Shown here one piece after another: positions 17,108 through 26,915 of a DNA stretch of 64,000 nt. Position numbers and translations under genes: made by a program. How positions within the stretch are numbered: position 1 is the stretch's first letter; every line of letters begins with the position of its first letter. Under the pieces are notes generated by a model that was not told the DNA's origin, searched no databases, and was given only the letters and a program-made list of their open reading frames with translations. Location: positions 682,001 to 746,000 of the forward strand of contig NZ_LMNX01000002.1 in NCBI RefSeq assembly GCF_001423425.1, written 5' to 3'. Source of the stretch: Rhizobium sp. Leaf306. Its GTDB lineage: Bacteria; Pseudomonadota; Alphaproteobacteria; Rhizobiales; Rhizobiaceae.

Positions 17108-17730
17108 CTCAGAGCCTCGGTGAAGCGCTTGGCCAAGGCCAGATCCTCCGGAGTGTTGATATTGAGAAAAGGATCGAGCATTTCGCCGCCGATGTCGAGA
17201 ATTGGGAAATCCACATAGACCGTCGAATGGCGATCCAGAAATGCCCTGAGGCGACGGTTGTCGGGATCGACAAGCCAGTGTTCGAGATCGTCGGCGATCG
17301 ACTTCGGCCAGAGCGCGAAAACGGGATGCGTGCGACCATCCGACGTAGCGACGGCAATGGTTTCAGGGCCAGCGTCGGCTTTGAGACGTGCCACCAGATC
17401 CAGCGGCAGGAACGGACTGTCGCAGGGGACCGTCACCAGATGGGACGCATCGGTGTCCTGCGCCTGCAGGTCGAAAAGACCGGCCAGGACGCCTTCGAGC
17501 GGGCCGGCCTGGCCCGGTCTCAAGTCGGGAACGAGACGTAGCCCGGAGAGATCCTCTGAGGCTTCGGGCGCATTCAGAACGATCGATATCACCTGAGGCG
17601 CGAGCCGATCGACGACATGGCCGAGGATCGTCTTTCCGGCGAGCGGCAGATCAGCCTTGTTTTGCCCCATCCGGCTGGATCGGCCGCCGGCGAGAATGAG
17701 AGCCGGGAGATCGTTTGAGGCAGTTATCAT
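17104..17730 (-). CDS. mobA: Molybdenum cofactor guanylyltransferase MobA
   Basis: A 208-residue nucleotidyltransferase that transfers GMP from GTP to Mo-molybdopterin. Starting at ATG 17730, it opens with LPALILAGGRSSRMGQNKA (nucleotide-binding signature, residues 8-26), followed by DLRPGQAGPLEGVLAGL and VTVPCDSPFLPLDLV, all expected for MobA. The open frame extends upstream to 18186, but that part is antisense-like shadow inside the EamA gene. It overlaps both neighbours by 4 bases, giving a tightly coupled three-gene operon. moaA lies a few kb away on the same strand. Confidence 0.94.
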   Translation of the reverse strand: MITASNDLPALILAGGRSSRMGQNKADLPLAGKTILGHVVDRLAPQVISIVLNAPEASEDLSGLRLVPDLRPGQAGPLEGVLAGLFDLQAQDTDASHLVTVPCDSPFLPLDLVARLKADAGPETIAVATSDGRTHPVFALWPKSIADDLEHWLVDPDNRRLRAFLDRHSTVYVDFPILDIGGEMLDPFLNINTPEDLALAKRFTEALR

Positions 17731-18659
17731 CGGCCCGTTTCTCTCGTCTGCGTGGAGCCGGGCGGGGCGACGTCGGCGGCGGTCGCGACCTGCTGCTTCC
17801 TCTTTTTCTCGCGCGCGAACGTGTAGAGACCGGAGCCGATAACGATTGCCGCTCCCGCAAGCATGCTGCCGCTCGGCTCCTCGCCGAAGAACAGGATCCC
17901 GATCGCCAGAGCCCAGATCAGGCTCGTGTAGCGGAACGGCGTCACAAACGAGACCTCTCCCGTGCGCATCGCCATGATCACGGTCTGATAACCCGCAAAA
18001 ACCAGGAGCGATGTCAGGACGAGAATGGAGAAGGTGCCGGCGCTTACCGGTTGCCAGCCACCCATCGGCATGATCAGGATAATGCCGAGAAGCGTGTTGG
18101 CGAAACTCGTGAAGAAGGTGATGCTGATGGTCGGGATTTCGGCGCTGATCCGCCGGGTCGTCAGGTCGCGGCAGGCGGTGAAGCATAAAGCGATGAGCGG
18201 ATAGATCGCGTCCGCCGAAAAGCCTTCCGCGCCGGGGCGCAGAATGAGAAGGACGCCAACGAGCCCGACCCCGATCGCGCTCCAGCGCCGCCAGCCAACC
18301 GGTTCACGAAAAATGAGTGCTGCGCCGAGCGTGACGACCAGTGGCAGCGACTGCATGATGGAGGCAGCGGTGGCAAATTCGAGCCGGGCGAGCGCGGTGA
18401 AATACGCAAGGGTGGCGCCGAGTTCGCAAAATCCTCGCAAAAGGACGAGGGGATGGCTCAGCGTTTTCAGCGAAATCGACGCGCGAAGGTGGCGCGCGAT
18501 GAAATAGACGAGGGTTGTGGTCATGACCCCGCGCACGGCAATGATCTGTGCAATGCTGAGCTCTGACGTAACGGATTTGACCAAAGCGTCGTTGAAGGTA
18601 AATGCCGCCATGGCGAACGCCATAACCAGGGCGCCGCGTGCGTTTTCGGACAGACTCAT
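17727..18659 (-). CDS. EamA/DMT-superfamily transporter
   Basis: A 310-residue inner-membrane protein with ten predicted helices in two EamA halves (about 10-140 and 150-285), including the half-ending EPVGWRRWSAIGVGLVGVLL and EEPSGSMLAGAAIVIGSGLYTF motifs typical of the family. The basic C-terminus (AREKKRKQQ) is cytoplasmic. Family members export metabolites or amino acids; the substrate is unknown. Because its stop overlaps mobA by 4 bases, it is the first gene of the operon; whether it has any role in molybdenum cofactor metabolism is not shown by the sequence. Confidence 0.88.
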   Translation of the reverse strand: MSLSENARGALVMAFAMAAFTFNDALVKSVTSELSIAQIIAVRGVMTTTLVYFIARHLRASISLKTLSHPLVLLRGFCELGATLAYFTALARLEFATAASIMQSLPLVVTLGAALIFREPVGWRRWSAIGVGLVGVLLILRPGAEGFSADAIYPLIALCFTACRDLTTRRISAEIPTISITFFTSFANTLLGIILIMPMGGWQPVSAGTFSILVLTSLLVFAGYQTVIMAMRTGEVSFVTPFRYTSLIWALAIGILFFGEEPSGSMLAGAAIVIGSGLYTFAREKKRKQQVATAADVAPPGSTQTRETGR

Positions 18660-18887
18660 GATGTCTCCTCGGGACCGCGCCGTCTTAACGCAGCTTCAAA
18701 CGGTCCGCCAGCAGCCACATGTCCCCGTTCTTGCGAAATCGCAACTCGGACGTCCTTGAGTTAACGCTTGTTCAACCGAATTTGCAGATTGTGTGCAGCA
18801 ATGTTACCCGCATGACGTGGGGGCGCTTGCTGGATAACCCGCGAATGAACAGCGGAGCCGGGGGCTACTCAACAACCCGGGGGTTCC

Positions 18888-21449
18888 ATGTCATTCGTCG
18901 ATCGTCTGCTTCAAAGACGCAAAATTGTCACCAAGGTTCTTCTCTTCGTCGTGCCACTGGTGCTTCTGATTGCAGGCGTGGGAATGGCTGGCTTCTATAC
19001 GGCCGAAACGCTGAACGGTCATATGACCGTGACGCGTGCCACGATCGAAAATATCGGCGATTTCGAAGATCTCCAGTCATCGCTTCAGGCATTCACCGAG
19101 GCTCCGTCGGATCAGACCGTCGCGACCCTGCGGTCCAGTATCGCGCGTCAGGCAGACGGCGTCGGCCGGTTGCAAGGGCTGTTGCAGACCGAGGGTGACC
19201 GTAACCGGATAGCCGTTGTCCGCGAGCTTGCGGCTAAGCTCTCGGCCGACACGGATGGGCTGTGGGCGATCGAACAGACGCGCAAGCGCAATGTCGAGGA
19301 GATCAATCAGATCCTCAAAGGCGTGCGCGATGCTTCCAACGGCGTCGACAAGCAGGTCGAGATCATCCAGAAACAGTTTGACGGCAAAGAGAAATTCGCC
19401 AAGCGGCAGCTGTTTGAAGCCTACGCGTATCGATCCGTCGCGCGTCGGCTGGAAAATTTGCGCAATGCCGTGCGGGCCTCCGAAACCGACGAAGCCACCG
19501 TCAAGGGCGCGGAGCTTTACGGCCACACGCTCAAAAAGGAATTCGCGATCGTCGCTCCGATGCTGTCGTCCAACGGCAAGGCGGCCATGGCGCCGATCGA
19601 GCAGTCGGCCGATCAACTTCTGGCCGTCATCGCCAGCGACAAGCCGGTTGCCGACAAGGCCCAGGCTTTGCGCATTGCGACAAGTGCCTTCATGAGACCG
19701 CAGGGGGAACTTGCCGCCGAAGTGACGAAGAAATCCGGTGACGCAGCCGAGCGTTTCGTCGATCTCGAAGGCGAGGTGGAAGTGCTGAAGAGCGTTCTCG
19801 ACCAGATCGACCAGTCGCTCCAGATTTCGAACGCGATGCAGCTGCATGCCGAGCGTTTCATGACGGTGCCGACCGATGAAGCACGTTCGCATATCATTGC
19901 CGACATCGTGGCGCTGAGGGCAACAAGCGCAAAAGTCTCCGAACTCAATTCACGCAATGCCGCCACCCGCGACTTTGGACCGACCCTTGCGACACTGCTG
20001 AGCGCGCTGGACAAGAGCACGGCGACGACGATTGTCAACGCGGGTGAATGGACTGCGGCACGCACGAAGGCGACAGAAACGCTGACGGCAGGCATGGCCG
20101 GCCTCAAGAACTTCGTGGCGCAGGCGCAGGAGGTCGGCAAGGCGGACAGCGAGCGTTCGGCCACCGTATCCGTGATCGCCATGGTGGCGGGCACGCTGCT
20201 TGCCATCGCCGGCGGCCTCATGCTGGTTGAGACGCTGCGCGGACCTTTGCGCCGCGTCACCGAGATCATGAAGCGTCTGGCCGATGGCGATCTCGATGTG
20301 AAGATCGAAGGCCGCGAGCGGGGCGACGAGATCGGCGACATGGTGCGTTCGGTCAGCGTGTTCCGCGATTCGGCGCTGGAAAATATCCGGCTGGAAAAAG
20401 AGGCGACGTCGGCACGGGAGCTTTCGAGCGCCGAATCGGACCGCCGCACAAGCGAACGCGCCCGGATTGCCGCCGAACAGCGTCAGGCGCTGACCGCTCT
20501 CTCGAGCGTTCTCGGCCAGCTTGCCGAAGGCGACCTGGAGCAGACCATGGATGAAAACCTGCCCGAGGATTTCATCGAGATGGCCCGCACATACAACCGC
20601 GCTGTCGAAGAGTTGCGCGGCACGCTTGCCGACGTCCGTTCCACGGCCGACGAGATCGAAGGCGGCACCGGCAATCTTGCGGCATCCGCCGACGACCTTG
20701 CCCGGCGCACCGAGCAGCAGGCGGCAGCACTCGAGCAGAGCTCACGTGCGCTCCGCCATCTCGGCGACATCGTCCGCGCAACAGCGCAAAGCGCTCGCGA
20801 AACCTCGACGTCCGTCAACGAGACTGAAGCTTTTGCGGTGCGTTCGGGCGAGGTCGTGGCACGCGCTGTCGGCGCCATGGGCGAGATCAGCCGGTCGTCG
20901 GAGAAGATTGCAACCATCATCGGCGTCATCGATGAGATCGCCTTCCAGACCAACCTGCTTGCGCTCAATGCCGGTGTCGAAGCCGCACGCGCAGGTGAGG
21001 CGGGTCGCGGTTTTGCCGTGGTCGCGCAGGAAGTCCGCGAACTGGCGCAACGCTGCGCAGGTGCTGCCCGGGAAATCAAGGGGCTGATCTCGGCAAGTTC
21101 CGCCCAGGTGACCAATGGCGTGCACCTGGTTGAAGAGACAGGTGGCGCGCTCTCGCAGATCATCGCCCATGTGACCGACGTGCGCAAACTGGTGACGCAG
21201 ATCTCCGATGCTGCCGAGGAACAGTCGACGGGGATCAGCCAAGTCACCCGCGCGGTTCAGGAAGTGGAACACATCACCCAGCGGAACGCCGCGATGGTGG
21301 AAGAAAACAATGCCGAGATCCACGGCCTGCGCCAACGGGTCGGCGTTCTCTCCGAAAAGATCGAGCGGTTCAAGACCCGCGAACCGCATGCCCAGTTCGG
21401 CATGGGCAGTTATGACCGGCGCGATCAGCAGCGACGCGACGTCGCCTGA
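18888..21449 (+). CDS. Methyl-accepting chemotaxis protein
   Basis: An 853-residue chemoreceptor. TM1 is at about residues 17-38, a large mostly helical periplasmic domain spans about 40-420, TM2 is at about 424-446, a HAMP domain follows, and the signalling tip contains [20 protein letters not shown] (near 680-700), the hairpin that contacts CheA and CheW. The C-terminus ends in an Arg/Asp-rich tail with no CheR-tethering pentapeptide. The periplasmic domain is larger than a simple four-helix bundle, which suggests a bimodular ligand sensor; ligand unknown. GGGGG lies just before the ATG. A strong terminator follows. Confidence 0.93.
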   Translation: MSFVDRLLQRRKIVTKVLLFVVPLVLLIAGVGMAGFYTAETLNGHMTVTRATIENIGDFEDLQSSLQAFTEAPSDQTVATLRSSIARQADGVGRLQGLLQTEGDRNRIAVVRELAAKLSADTDGLWAIEQTRKRNVEEINQILKGVRDASNGVDKQVEIIQKQFDGKEKFAKRQLFEAYAYRSVARRLENLRNAVRASETDEATVKGAELYGHTLKKEFAIVAPMLSSNGKAAMAPIEQSADQLLAVIASDKPVADKAQALRIATSAFMRPQGELAAEVTKKSGDAAERFVDLEGEVEVLKSVLDQIDQSLQISNAMQLHAERFMTVPTDEARSHIIADIVALRATSAKVSELNSRNAATRDFGPTLATLLSALDKSTATTIVNAGEWTAARTKATETLTAGMAGLKNFVAQAQEVGKADSERSATVSVIAMVAGTLLAIAGGLMLVETLRGPLRRVTEIMKRLADGDLDVKIEGRERGDEIGDMVRSVSVFRDSALENIRLEKEATSARELSSAESDRRTSERARIAAEQRQALTALSSVLGQLAEGDLEQTMDENLPEDFIEMARTYNRAVEELRGTLADVRSTADEIEGGTGNLAASADDLARRTEQQAAALEQSSRALRHLGDIVRATAQSARETSTSVNETEAFAVRSGEVVARAVGAMGEISRSSEKIATIIGVIDEIAFQTNLLALNAGVEAARAGEAGRGFAVVAQEVRELAQRCAGAAREIKGLISASSAQVTNGVHLVEETGGALSQIIAHVTDVRKLVTQISDAAEEQSTGISQVTRAVQEVEHITQRNAAMVEENNAEIHGLRQRVGVLSEKIERFKTREPHAQFGMGSYDRRDQQRRDVA

Positions 21450-21474
21450 GGCGATCGCTGCAGTCCCAAAATGC

Positions 21475-21501
21475 AAAGAGCCGGCTCAAGCCGGCTCTTT
21501 T
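21475..21501 (+). terminator. Intrinsic terminator after the chemoreceptor gene
   Basis: 11-bp perfect stem (21475-21485 with 21490-21500), TCAA loop, followed by T-rich sequence. Also serves as a plausible end for moaA on the opposite strand, whose stop is at 21527. Confidence 0.85.
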
Positions 21502-21526
21502 CACATCTGACTTTGCTTCGTTTACA

Positions 21527-22570
21527 TCACCCGCCGGTGACGCTCATGTGTCGCGACACCGCCGGGCGGTTGTTGCGGTCGATGATGAAGTCGTGGCCTT
21601 TTGGCTTGCGCGAGATCGCCTCGTCGATCGCCGCCGAGAGAACGGCCGGATCGTCCGATGCGCGCAGCGCTGCCCGAAGATCGGCAGCGTCGTTCTGGCC
21701 GAGGCACATGTAGAGCGTGCCGGTGCAGGTCAGGCGGACGCGGTTGCAGCCTTCGCAGAAGTTATGCGTCATCGGCGTGATGAAGCCGACGCGGCCACCG
21801 GTTTCGGCGACCTCGACATAGCGGGCAGGGCCACCGGTCTTGTAGGGGATGTCGGTGAACGTGAACTGCTGTTCGAGATCGGCGCGCAGCTTCGACAGCG
21901 GCAGATAGCGGTCCGTGCGGTCTTCCTCGATCTCGCCCATCGGCATGGTCTCGATGACCGTCAGGTCCATTCCGCGGCCATGCGCAAAGCGCAGCATGTC
22001 GGCGATCTCGAATTCGTTGAAATCCTTGAGCGCGACCGCGTTCAGCTTGATCTTCAAGCCCGCCCTCTGCGCCGCATCGATGCCTTCCATGACCTTGGAG
22101 AAGTCACCCCAGCGCGTGATGGCCTTGAACTTGTCGGGATCGAGCGTATCGAGCGAGACGTTGATGCGGCGCACGCCACAATCGTAGAGTTCCTGTGCAT
22201 GGCGGGCGAGCTGCGAGCCGTTCGTCGTCAGCGTCAGCTCGTCGAGATTGCCCTCTTCGATGTGGCGACCGATCGAGCGGACCAGATACATGATGTTCTT
22301 GCGCACCAAAGGTTCGCCGCCGGTTAGCCGAAGCTTTCGGACGCCCTTTGCGACGAAGGCCGAACAGAGTCTGTCGAGCTCTTCCAGCGTCAGCAGGTCC
22401 TTTTTCGGCAGGAACGTCATGTTTTCCGCCATGCAATAGGTACAGCGAAAGTCGCAGCGATCCGTGACCGAGACACGCAGATAGGTGACCGCGCGACCAA
22501 ACTTGTCGATCATCGGTGCGTTGGTCGCGGCAGGGCCGGCAGTCAGTGGCGGTATGACGAATGAATTCAC
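21527..22570 (-). CDS. moaA: GTP 3',8-cyclase MoaA
   Basis: About 347 residues from GTG 22570, which has CAGGAG 9 bases upstream; the longer frame to 22621 lacks a site. MoaA is the radical-SAM enzyme that starts molybdopterin synthesis. The SAM cluster motif is [13 protein letters not shown] (CxxxCxxC), the SAM-binding LTGGEPL follows, and the C-terminal second cluster appears as [14 protein letters not shown] with a later Cys. The protein ends in Gly-Gly (SVTGG), as MoaA does for its catalytic tail. Solitary gene; moaC and moeA are not nearby, but mobA and mobB are about 4 kb away. Confidence 0.95.
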   Translation of the reverse strand: MNSFVIPPLTAGPAATNAPMIDKFGRAVTYLRVSVTDRCDFRCTYCMAENMTFLPKKDLLTLEELDRLCSAFVAKGVRKLRLTGGEPLVRKNIMYLVRSIGRHIEEGNLDELTLTTNGSQLARHAQELYDCGVRRINVSLDTLDPDKFKAITRWGDFSKVMEGIDAAQRAGLKIKLNAVALKDFNEFEIADMLRFAHGRGMDLTVIETMPMGEIEEDRTDRYLPLSKLRADLEQQFTFTDIPYKTGGPARYVEVAETGGRVGFITPMTHNFCEGCNRVRLTCTGTLYMCLGQNDAADLRAALRASDDPAVLSAAIDEAISRKPKGHDFIIDRNNRPAVSRHMSVTGG

Positions 22571-22723
22571 GGGTAAATACTCCTGACGCCAGAACTTGGG
22601 TCCGATCCGGGGCAACGTCAAGGTTTGTACTCCTTAACGTGATGATGGACCGTTCCCGGCGAACGGGCTTGCGAGGCATGAGCGAAGTCCATAATCGTGA
22701 GACATTCAAATTGGAAGAGAAAC

Positions 22724-23110
22724 ATGACCGACGTACCCAACGACAGCTGGCCGACAGAATTGCGGGTTTCGCCGGACAAGAGAACACTGACCGTGCGCTT
22801 TGAAGACGGCGCGTCTTACGCCCTGTCCGCCGAGATGATGCGCGTGCTCTCGCCTTCCGCAGAAGTTCAGGGCCACAGCCCGGACCAGAAGGTGACGGTA
22901 CCGGGAAAGCGCCTTGTGGGCATACGCAACGTGGTCGCGACCGGCAATTATGCGGTCCGCATCGCGTTCGACGACGGCCATGACAGCGGTATCTTTACCT
23001 GGCGCTATCTACGCGAGCTCGGGACCGAGGGCGACGCGCTTTTCCAGGGTTACGAAAATGATCTGGCGGCCAAGGGACTGAGCCGCGATAGTGTCACGCA
23101 GCCGCGCTAA
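22724..23110 (+). CDS. DUF971 (gamma-butyrobetaine hydroxylase-like N-terminal) protein
   Basis: A 128-residue protein from ATG 22724, which follows GGAAGAGAAA; the 27 extra bases upstream are leader. The fold is the GBBH-like N-terminal domain: WPTELRVSPDKRTLTVRFEDG, ALSAEMMRVLSPSAEVQGH and a DSGIFTWRYLRELG segment. Relatives are linked to iron-sulfur cluster carriage and are found near Mrp/ApbC genes. Here it overlaps or abuts a Kef-type antiporter, with divergent moaA upstream. A role in iron-sulfur or molybdopterin protein assembly is only an inference. Confidence 0.88.
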   Translation: MTDVPNDSWPTELRVSPDKRTLTVRFEDGASYALSAEMMRVLSPSAEVQGHSPDQKVTVPGKRLVGIRNVVATGNYAVRIAFDDGHDSGIFTWRYLRELGTEGDALFQGYENDLAAKGLSRDSVTQPR

Positions 23111-23141
23111 AGCGATTGCGAAAACAAAGGGGATTGTCGGG

Positions 23142-24965
23142 GTGGCAGCGGAATCAAATGCGGGCGATCTGGTTCAGGTCGTCGCGCTTCTCGGGGCAGC
23201 GGTTATTGCGGCACCCCTCTTCAAGAAGATCGGTCTCGGATCCGTGCTCGGCTATCTCGCCGCCGGTTTGGCGATCGGGCCTTTTGGACTGAAACTTGTC
23301 TCGGATCCGCAGGCGATCCTGCACATTGCCGAACTCGGCGTCGTCATGTTCCTGTTCGTCATCGGACTGGAAATGCAGCCATCGCGGCTTTGGAGCATGC
23401 GAAAGGATATTTTCGGGCTTGGCGCACTGCAGGTGTGCGCCTGTATTGTTTTGCTGATGGCTGTCGGGATCGGCTTCGGTTATCCGGCGCCTGTCGCCTT
23501 CGTCGCCGGCACCGGCTTCGTCCTGACCTCGACGGCAATCGTCATGCAGATGCTTCAGGAGCGCAACCATCTGCACACGCCGAAGGGCCAGCATATCGTT
23601 GCGATCCTGCTGTTTGAGGATCTCGCCATCGTGCCGCTGCTGGCTATCGTCGCCCTCCTGGCGGCGCAGGGCGAGGCCGTATCCTTGACCGAGCGGCTGC
23701 AATCGGTCGGCATCGGGTTTGCAGCGCTTGCCGCACTCGTTCTTGCCGGGCGATACCTGCTTAACCCGTTCTTCCGGCTGCTTGCCAACTCCGGCGCCCG
23801 GGAGGTGATGACCGCTGCGGCTCTTCTCGTCGTGCTCGGATCGGCGCTGCTGATGCAGTTTGCGGGATTGTCGATGGCGATGGGCGCGTTTCTTGCGGGC
23901 GTTCTCCTGTCCGAATCATCCTTCCGGCATCAGCTCGAGGCCGATATCGAACCGTTTCGCGGCATCCTGCTGGGTCTGTTCTTTCTCGGCGTCGGCATGG
24001 CGGTCGATCTGTCGGTGATTGCCGCCAACTGGCAGCATGTGCTTCTGGCCGTGATCGCCTACATGATCGTCAAGGGGCTGGTGATCTACGGGGTCGCAAG
24101 GCTGCTCGGCACGTCCCACGCCGAAGGTCTCGGACGTGCGATCCTGATGGCACAGGGCGGCGAATTCGCGTTCGTGCTCTACGCGGCGGCGGCCTCCGTC
24201 GGCATCTTGGATTCCGATACGAATGCCGTGCTGACGGCGACGATCGTTATCTCGATGGCAGTGACGCCGCTGGTCGTTGCGATCTACGTGCGCACCGCGC
24301 CGAAGCCGGAAGTGGATACGAGCGGTCTGGCCGAGCCAGAGAATATCGAAAATACGGTGCTGTTGATCGGCTTCGGGCGTTTTGGACAGATCGTCAGCCA
24401 GCCGGTTCTGGCGCGAGGCTATACGCTGTCGATCATCGACAGCAATGCGGAGTTTATCCGCGACATCGGTGATTTCGGCTTCAAGGTCTATTACGGCGAC
24501 GGTGTCCGACCCGAGATCCTGCATGCAGCCGGTGCGGCGACGGCAAGGGCGATCCTGATCTGTGTGGACGACAAGGAAGCGGCGCTGAAGATCGCCGAGA
24601 TCGTCAAGGAAGAGTTCCCGCTCGTTCCGGTTCTCGCCCGCGCCTATGACCGAGGCCATGCAATCGATCTTCTGAAGGCCGGCGTCGATTACCAGATCCG
24701 CGAAACCTACGATTCGGCGCTGAGCTTCGGAGGCGAGGTACTGCGCGCTCTGGGTGAGGCCGACGAGACCGCGCTTCAGATGGTCGAGGAGTTCCGTGAG
24801 ATCGATCGCGAACGGTTTGCGCTGGAACAAGTCGGCGGCATCTATGCCGGCCGGTCGCTGATCAAGGGCAATGCGCAACCGGCAGACATCATCGCCGCCA
24901 AAACGGCGCGCGAACGGGAACGACGGGCGGCCGCACAGGACGCGGCGCAAGGGGCAGCAAGATGA
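23142..24965 (+). CDS. Kef-type monovalent cation/proton antiporter (CPA2) with TrkA-N domain
   Basis: About 607 residues. Twelve or so helices occupy residues 8-400 (GLGSVLGYLAAGLAIGPFG, GTGFVLTSTAIVMQML and LFEDLAIVPLLAIVALLAA are the family's ion-path signatures), followed by a TrkA-N/RCK Rossmann domain (VLLIGFGRFGQIV, near 405-520) and a short charged tail. Glutathione-gated potassium efflux is known for KefB/C, but the regulator KefF/G is not adjacent and ion choice is open. GTG 23142 follows GGGGATTGTCGGG and gives the usual short N-terminus; GTG 23091 is an alternative that overlaps DUF971. The stop overlaps the next gene by 4 bases. Confidence 0.9.
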   Translation: MAAESNAGDLVQVVALLGAAVIAAPLFKKIGLGSVLGYLAAGLAIGPFGLKLVSDPQAILHIAELGVVMFLFVIGLEMQPSRLWSMRKDIFGLGALQVCACIVLLMAVGIGFGYPAPVAFVAGTGFVLTSTAIVMQMLQERNHLHTPKGQHIVAILLFEDLAIVPLLAIVALLAAQGEAVSLTERLQSVGIGFAALAALVLAGRYLLNPFFRLLANSGAREVMTAAALLVVLGSALLMQFAGLSMAMGAFLAGVLLSESSFRHQLEADIEPFRGILLGLFFLGVGMAVDLSVIAANWQHVLLAVIAYMIVKGLVIYGVARLLGTSHAEGLGRAILMAQGGEFAFVLYAAAASVGILDSDTNAVLTATIVISMAVTPLVVAIYVRTAPKPEVDTSGLAEPENIENTVLLIGFGRFGQIVSQPVLARGYTLSIIDSNAEFIRDIGDFGFKVYYGDGVRPEILHAAGAATARAILICVDDKEAALKIAEIVKEEFPLVPVLARAYDRGHAIDLLKAGVDYQIRETYDSALSFGGEVLRALGEADETALQMVEEFREIDRERFALEQVGGIYAGRSLIKGNAQPADIIAAKTARERERRAAAQDAAQGAAR

Positions 24966-25570
24966 CAATCATCACAACGGTCGACGAACTGAAGGCGATC
25001 TATGGCGACAGCAGCGAGGCATCGCTTGCCAAGGTGACCCGCTTCCTGACGGCTGAATATCGGCAGATGATCGAGGCGTCACCGTTCGTGGCGCTGGCAA
25101 CCGTCGGGCCGGAAGGGATCGACTGCTCGCCGCGCGGCGATCTCGGCGGGGTGGTGCGGATCGAGGACGAGCGGACGCTGGCGCTTCCGGACTGGCGTGG
25201 CAATAACCGCATCGATTCGCTGATCAACATCGTTCGAGATCCGCGGGTCGCGCTGATGTTTCTCGTGCCGGGCTCGACGATGACGATGCGGATCAATGGT
25301 CGCGCGGTGGTGTCGGTGGAGCCCGGACTGCTCCAAAGCTTCGAGATGGACGGCAAGCACCCGCGCAGCGTGACGGTGATTGCTATCGACGAGGTCTATT
25401 TCCAATGCGCGCGGGCGCTGATGCGGTCGGAACTGTGGAACCCTGCGCGTTTTGTGGACCCGAGGACCCTTCCGACGCCCGGCACCTTGCTGAAGGCGGC
25501 AAAGGCCGACTTCGACAAGGAGACCTATGACCGCGACTGGGCGGACCGTGCCGCCAAGACGATGTGGTGA
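24962..25570 (+). CDS. Pyridoxamine 5'-phosphate oxidase-family FMN-binding protein
   Basis: A 202-residue split-barrel flavoprotein. The N-terminal half has PFVALATVGPEGIDCSPRGD, then LALPDWRGNNRIDSLINIV and PRVALMFLVPGSTMTMRING, all as in the DR2398-like PPOX family. The C-terminal VYFQCARALMRSELWNP segment is the family's second half. The substrate is unknown; it is probably not the true PdxH. It overlaps the antiporter by 4 bases (ATGA) and so shares its operon. The next gene is convergent, with only 10 bases between stops. Confidence 0.88.
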   Translation: MTIITTVDELKAIYGDSSEASLAKVTRFLTAEYRQMIEASPFVALATVGPEGIDCSPRGDLGGVVRIEDERTLALPDWRGNNRIDSLINIVRDPRVALMFLVPGSTMTMRINGRAVVSVEPGLLQSFEMDGKHPRSVTVIAIDEVYFQCARALMRSELWNPARFVDPRTLPTPGTLLKAAKADFDKETYDRDWADRAAKTMW

Positions 25571-25580
25571 GAGCAGGCGA

Positions 25581-26651
25581 TCACTTCTTGTAGATCAGCC
25601 AGCTCTTGCTGACGTAATCCTTGGTCATGCTGTCTTCGTAGAACACGGTCCGGTTTCGTCCGGAGTTCTTGGCATGATAGAGCGCCGTGTCTGCGCGGGC
25701 GTAGAGATCGCCTGGATCGGCTGCCTGCGAGGCCATCGAGTATCCGAGCGAGATGGTGACTGGCCCATAGTTGATGCCCGAGCGGGAATTGCGGAAGGCG
25801 CGCGTTTCGAGAGCACGACGCACCCGCTCGCAGATGATCATGACCTCGTCGGGTGTGTTGCCCTGAACGATGATCGCAAACTCCTCGCCGCCTGTGCGTG
25901 CGACGAAGACTTCCTTGCGGACGTTCGAACGGATGACCGAGGCGACGGTCGACAGGATCTTGTCGCCGACCGGATGGCCGTAGCTGTCGTTGATCTTCTT
26001 GAAGTTGTCGATGTCGGCGAGGACCAGCGCGGTCACGGGCAGGCTTGGCGCATGGTCGAAGATCGTTGCCAGGCGCTCGTCGAAGGCCCGTCGGTTGGAA
26101 AGCCGCGTCAGGGAATCGGTATTGGCGATCCGCTTGTACTCGTCGAGTTCGCGGCGGACCTGATCCATCTCCTGCGAGCGCTGCTCCATGTCACCGGCGG
26201 TCTTTTCGCCCTGCGCGATCTTGTCACCGGTCGCATCGTTGAGAAGGCTGACGGCGTTGCGGATCAGCTCGCTCGAAAAGCTGCTTTTGGCATTGATACG
26301 GACGGCGGTCTCGCCAAGAAGACGGCTGTAGCTTTCGAGCGACGCCTGTTCCTGACGCAACAGCTTCAAGACAGAGTCCAGCTCCGTCAAGATGCGGTCA
26401 TGCGCCTTCTCGATGACATCGACCTGCCCCGTTCCCAGGTGCCGGGCAGAAAGGTCGTCGAGTTCCTCTTGCGTCGCGCGTGAGCCCAGCGCCGCAAGAT
26501 CCTGTGCCAGCTCGGGGTTGGAGCCGATGTAAGCTTCATAGAATAGCTGATAATTACGCGGTATCGAAGCGACCCCCATCGCCCGAATTGCGTATATGAC
26601 TTGACTGATCAAATCACTGGATTGCGCCTTCGGCGCCACACCCGTCGTCAT
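25581..26651 (-). CDS. Diguanylate cyclase (GGEEF) without I-site
   Basis: A 356-residue cytoplasmic protein. Residues 10-180 are a helical, partly coiled-coil sensory/dimerisation region with no recognised domain; residues 176-340 are a GGDEF domain with DSLTRLSNRRAFDE, ADIDNFKKINDSYGH (metal and GTP ligands) and the catalytic GGEEF at 254-258. The inhibitory I-site position that is normally RxxD reads RKEV (245-248), so allosteric product inhibition is probably lost. It makes cyclic-di-GMP from two GTP and is likely active. No EAL domain. It stands alone on the minus strand. Confidence 0.92.
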   Translation of the reverse strand: MTTGVAPKAQSSDLISQVIYAIRAMGVASIPRNYQLFYEAYIGSNPELAQDLAALGSRATQEELDDLSARHLGTGQVDVIEKAHDRILTELDSVLKLLRQEQASLESYSRLLGETAVRINAKSSFSSELIRNAVSLLNDATGDKIAQGEKTAGDMEQRSQEMDQVRRELDEYKRIANTDSLTRLSNRRAFDERLATIFDHAPSLPVTALVLADIDNFKKINDSYGHPVGDKILSTVASVIRSNVRKEVFVARTGGEEFAIIVQGNTPDEVMIICERVRRALETRAFRNSRSGINYGPVTISLGYSMASQAADPGDLYARADTALYHAKNSGRNRTVFYEDSMTKDYVSKSWLIYKK

Positions 26652-26867
26652 CGACGACCCCCACTAGACCTCATCCACTGTGTGGATAAATTTATATGTG
26701 ACGAATATTGGAAAACAATTAAGAGCAGTTTGTATTTGCGCAATTTTGTACGCGTTATTTTAATTATGATTCTATGTTATATTGCGTGAAAGTGCAAATC
26801 TTGGCTGAGCTTGCGATACAAGCCAAACATATGGTTCGGTCTAGCTCATTCCGGATGTAATCTTGAC
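26652..26867. other. AT-rich intergenic region upstream of the diguanylate cyclase gene
   Basis: About 215 bases, clearly more AT-rich than surrounding coding DNA, between fumC and the diguanylate cyclase, both minus strand. It should carry the cyclase promoter and leader. I see no open frame with coding character and no clear sigma-70 hexamer pair. Confidence 0.4.
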
Positions 26868-26897
26868 GACGGGGCCTATCGGTTGACCGACCCCGTC
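26868..26897 (-). terminator. Hairpin after fumC
   Basis: Two stacked stems: 26868-26874 with 26891-26897, and an inner 5-bp stem with a CCTA bulge. It lies about 19 bases beyond the fumC stop. No T-run follows on the minus strand, so termination strength is uncertain. Confidence 0.45.
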
Positions 26898-26915
26898 ATC
26901 GCTATTGGGACCGAT

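Noticed and set aside
17731-18186. Upstream extension of the mobA frame
   Set aside because: Lies inside the EamA gene in another frame; ATG 17730 gives the standard MobA N-terminus and a 4-base overlap.
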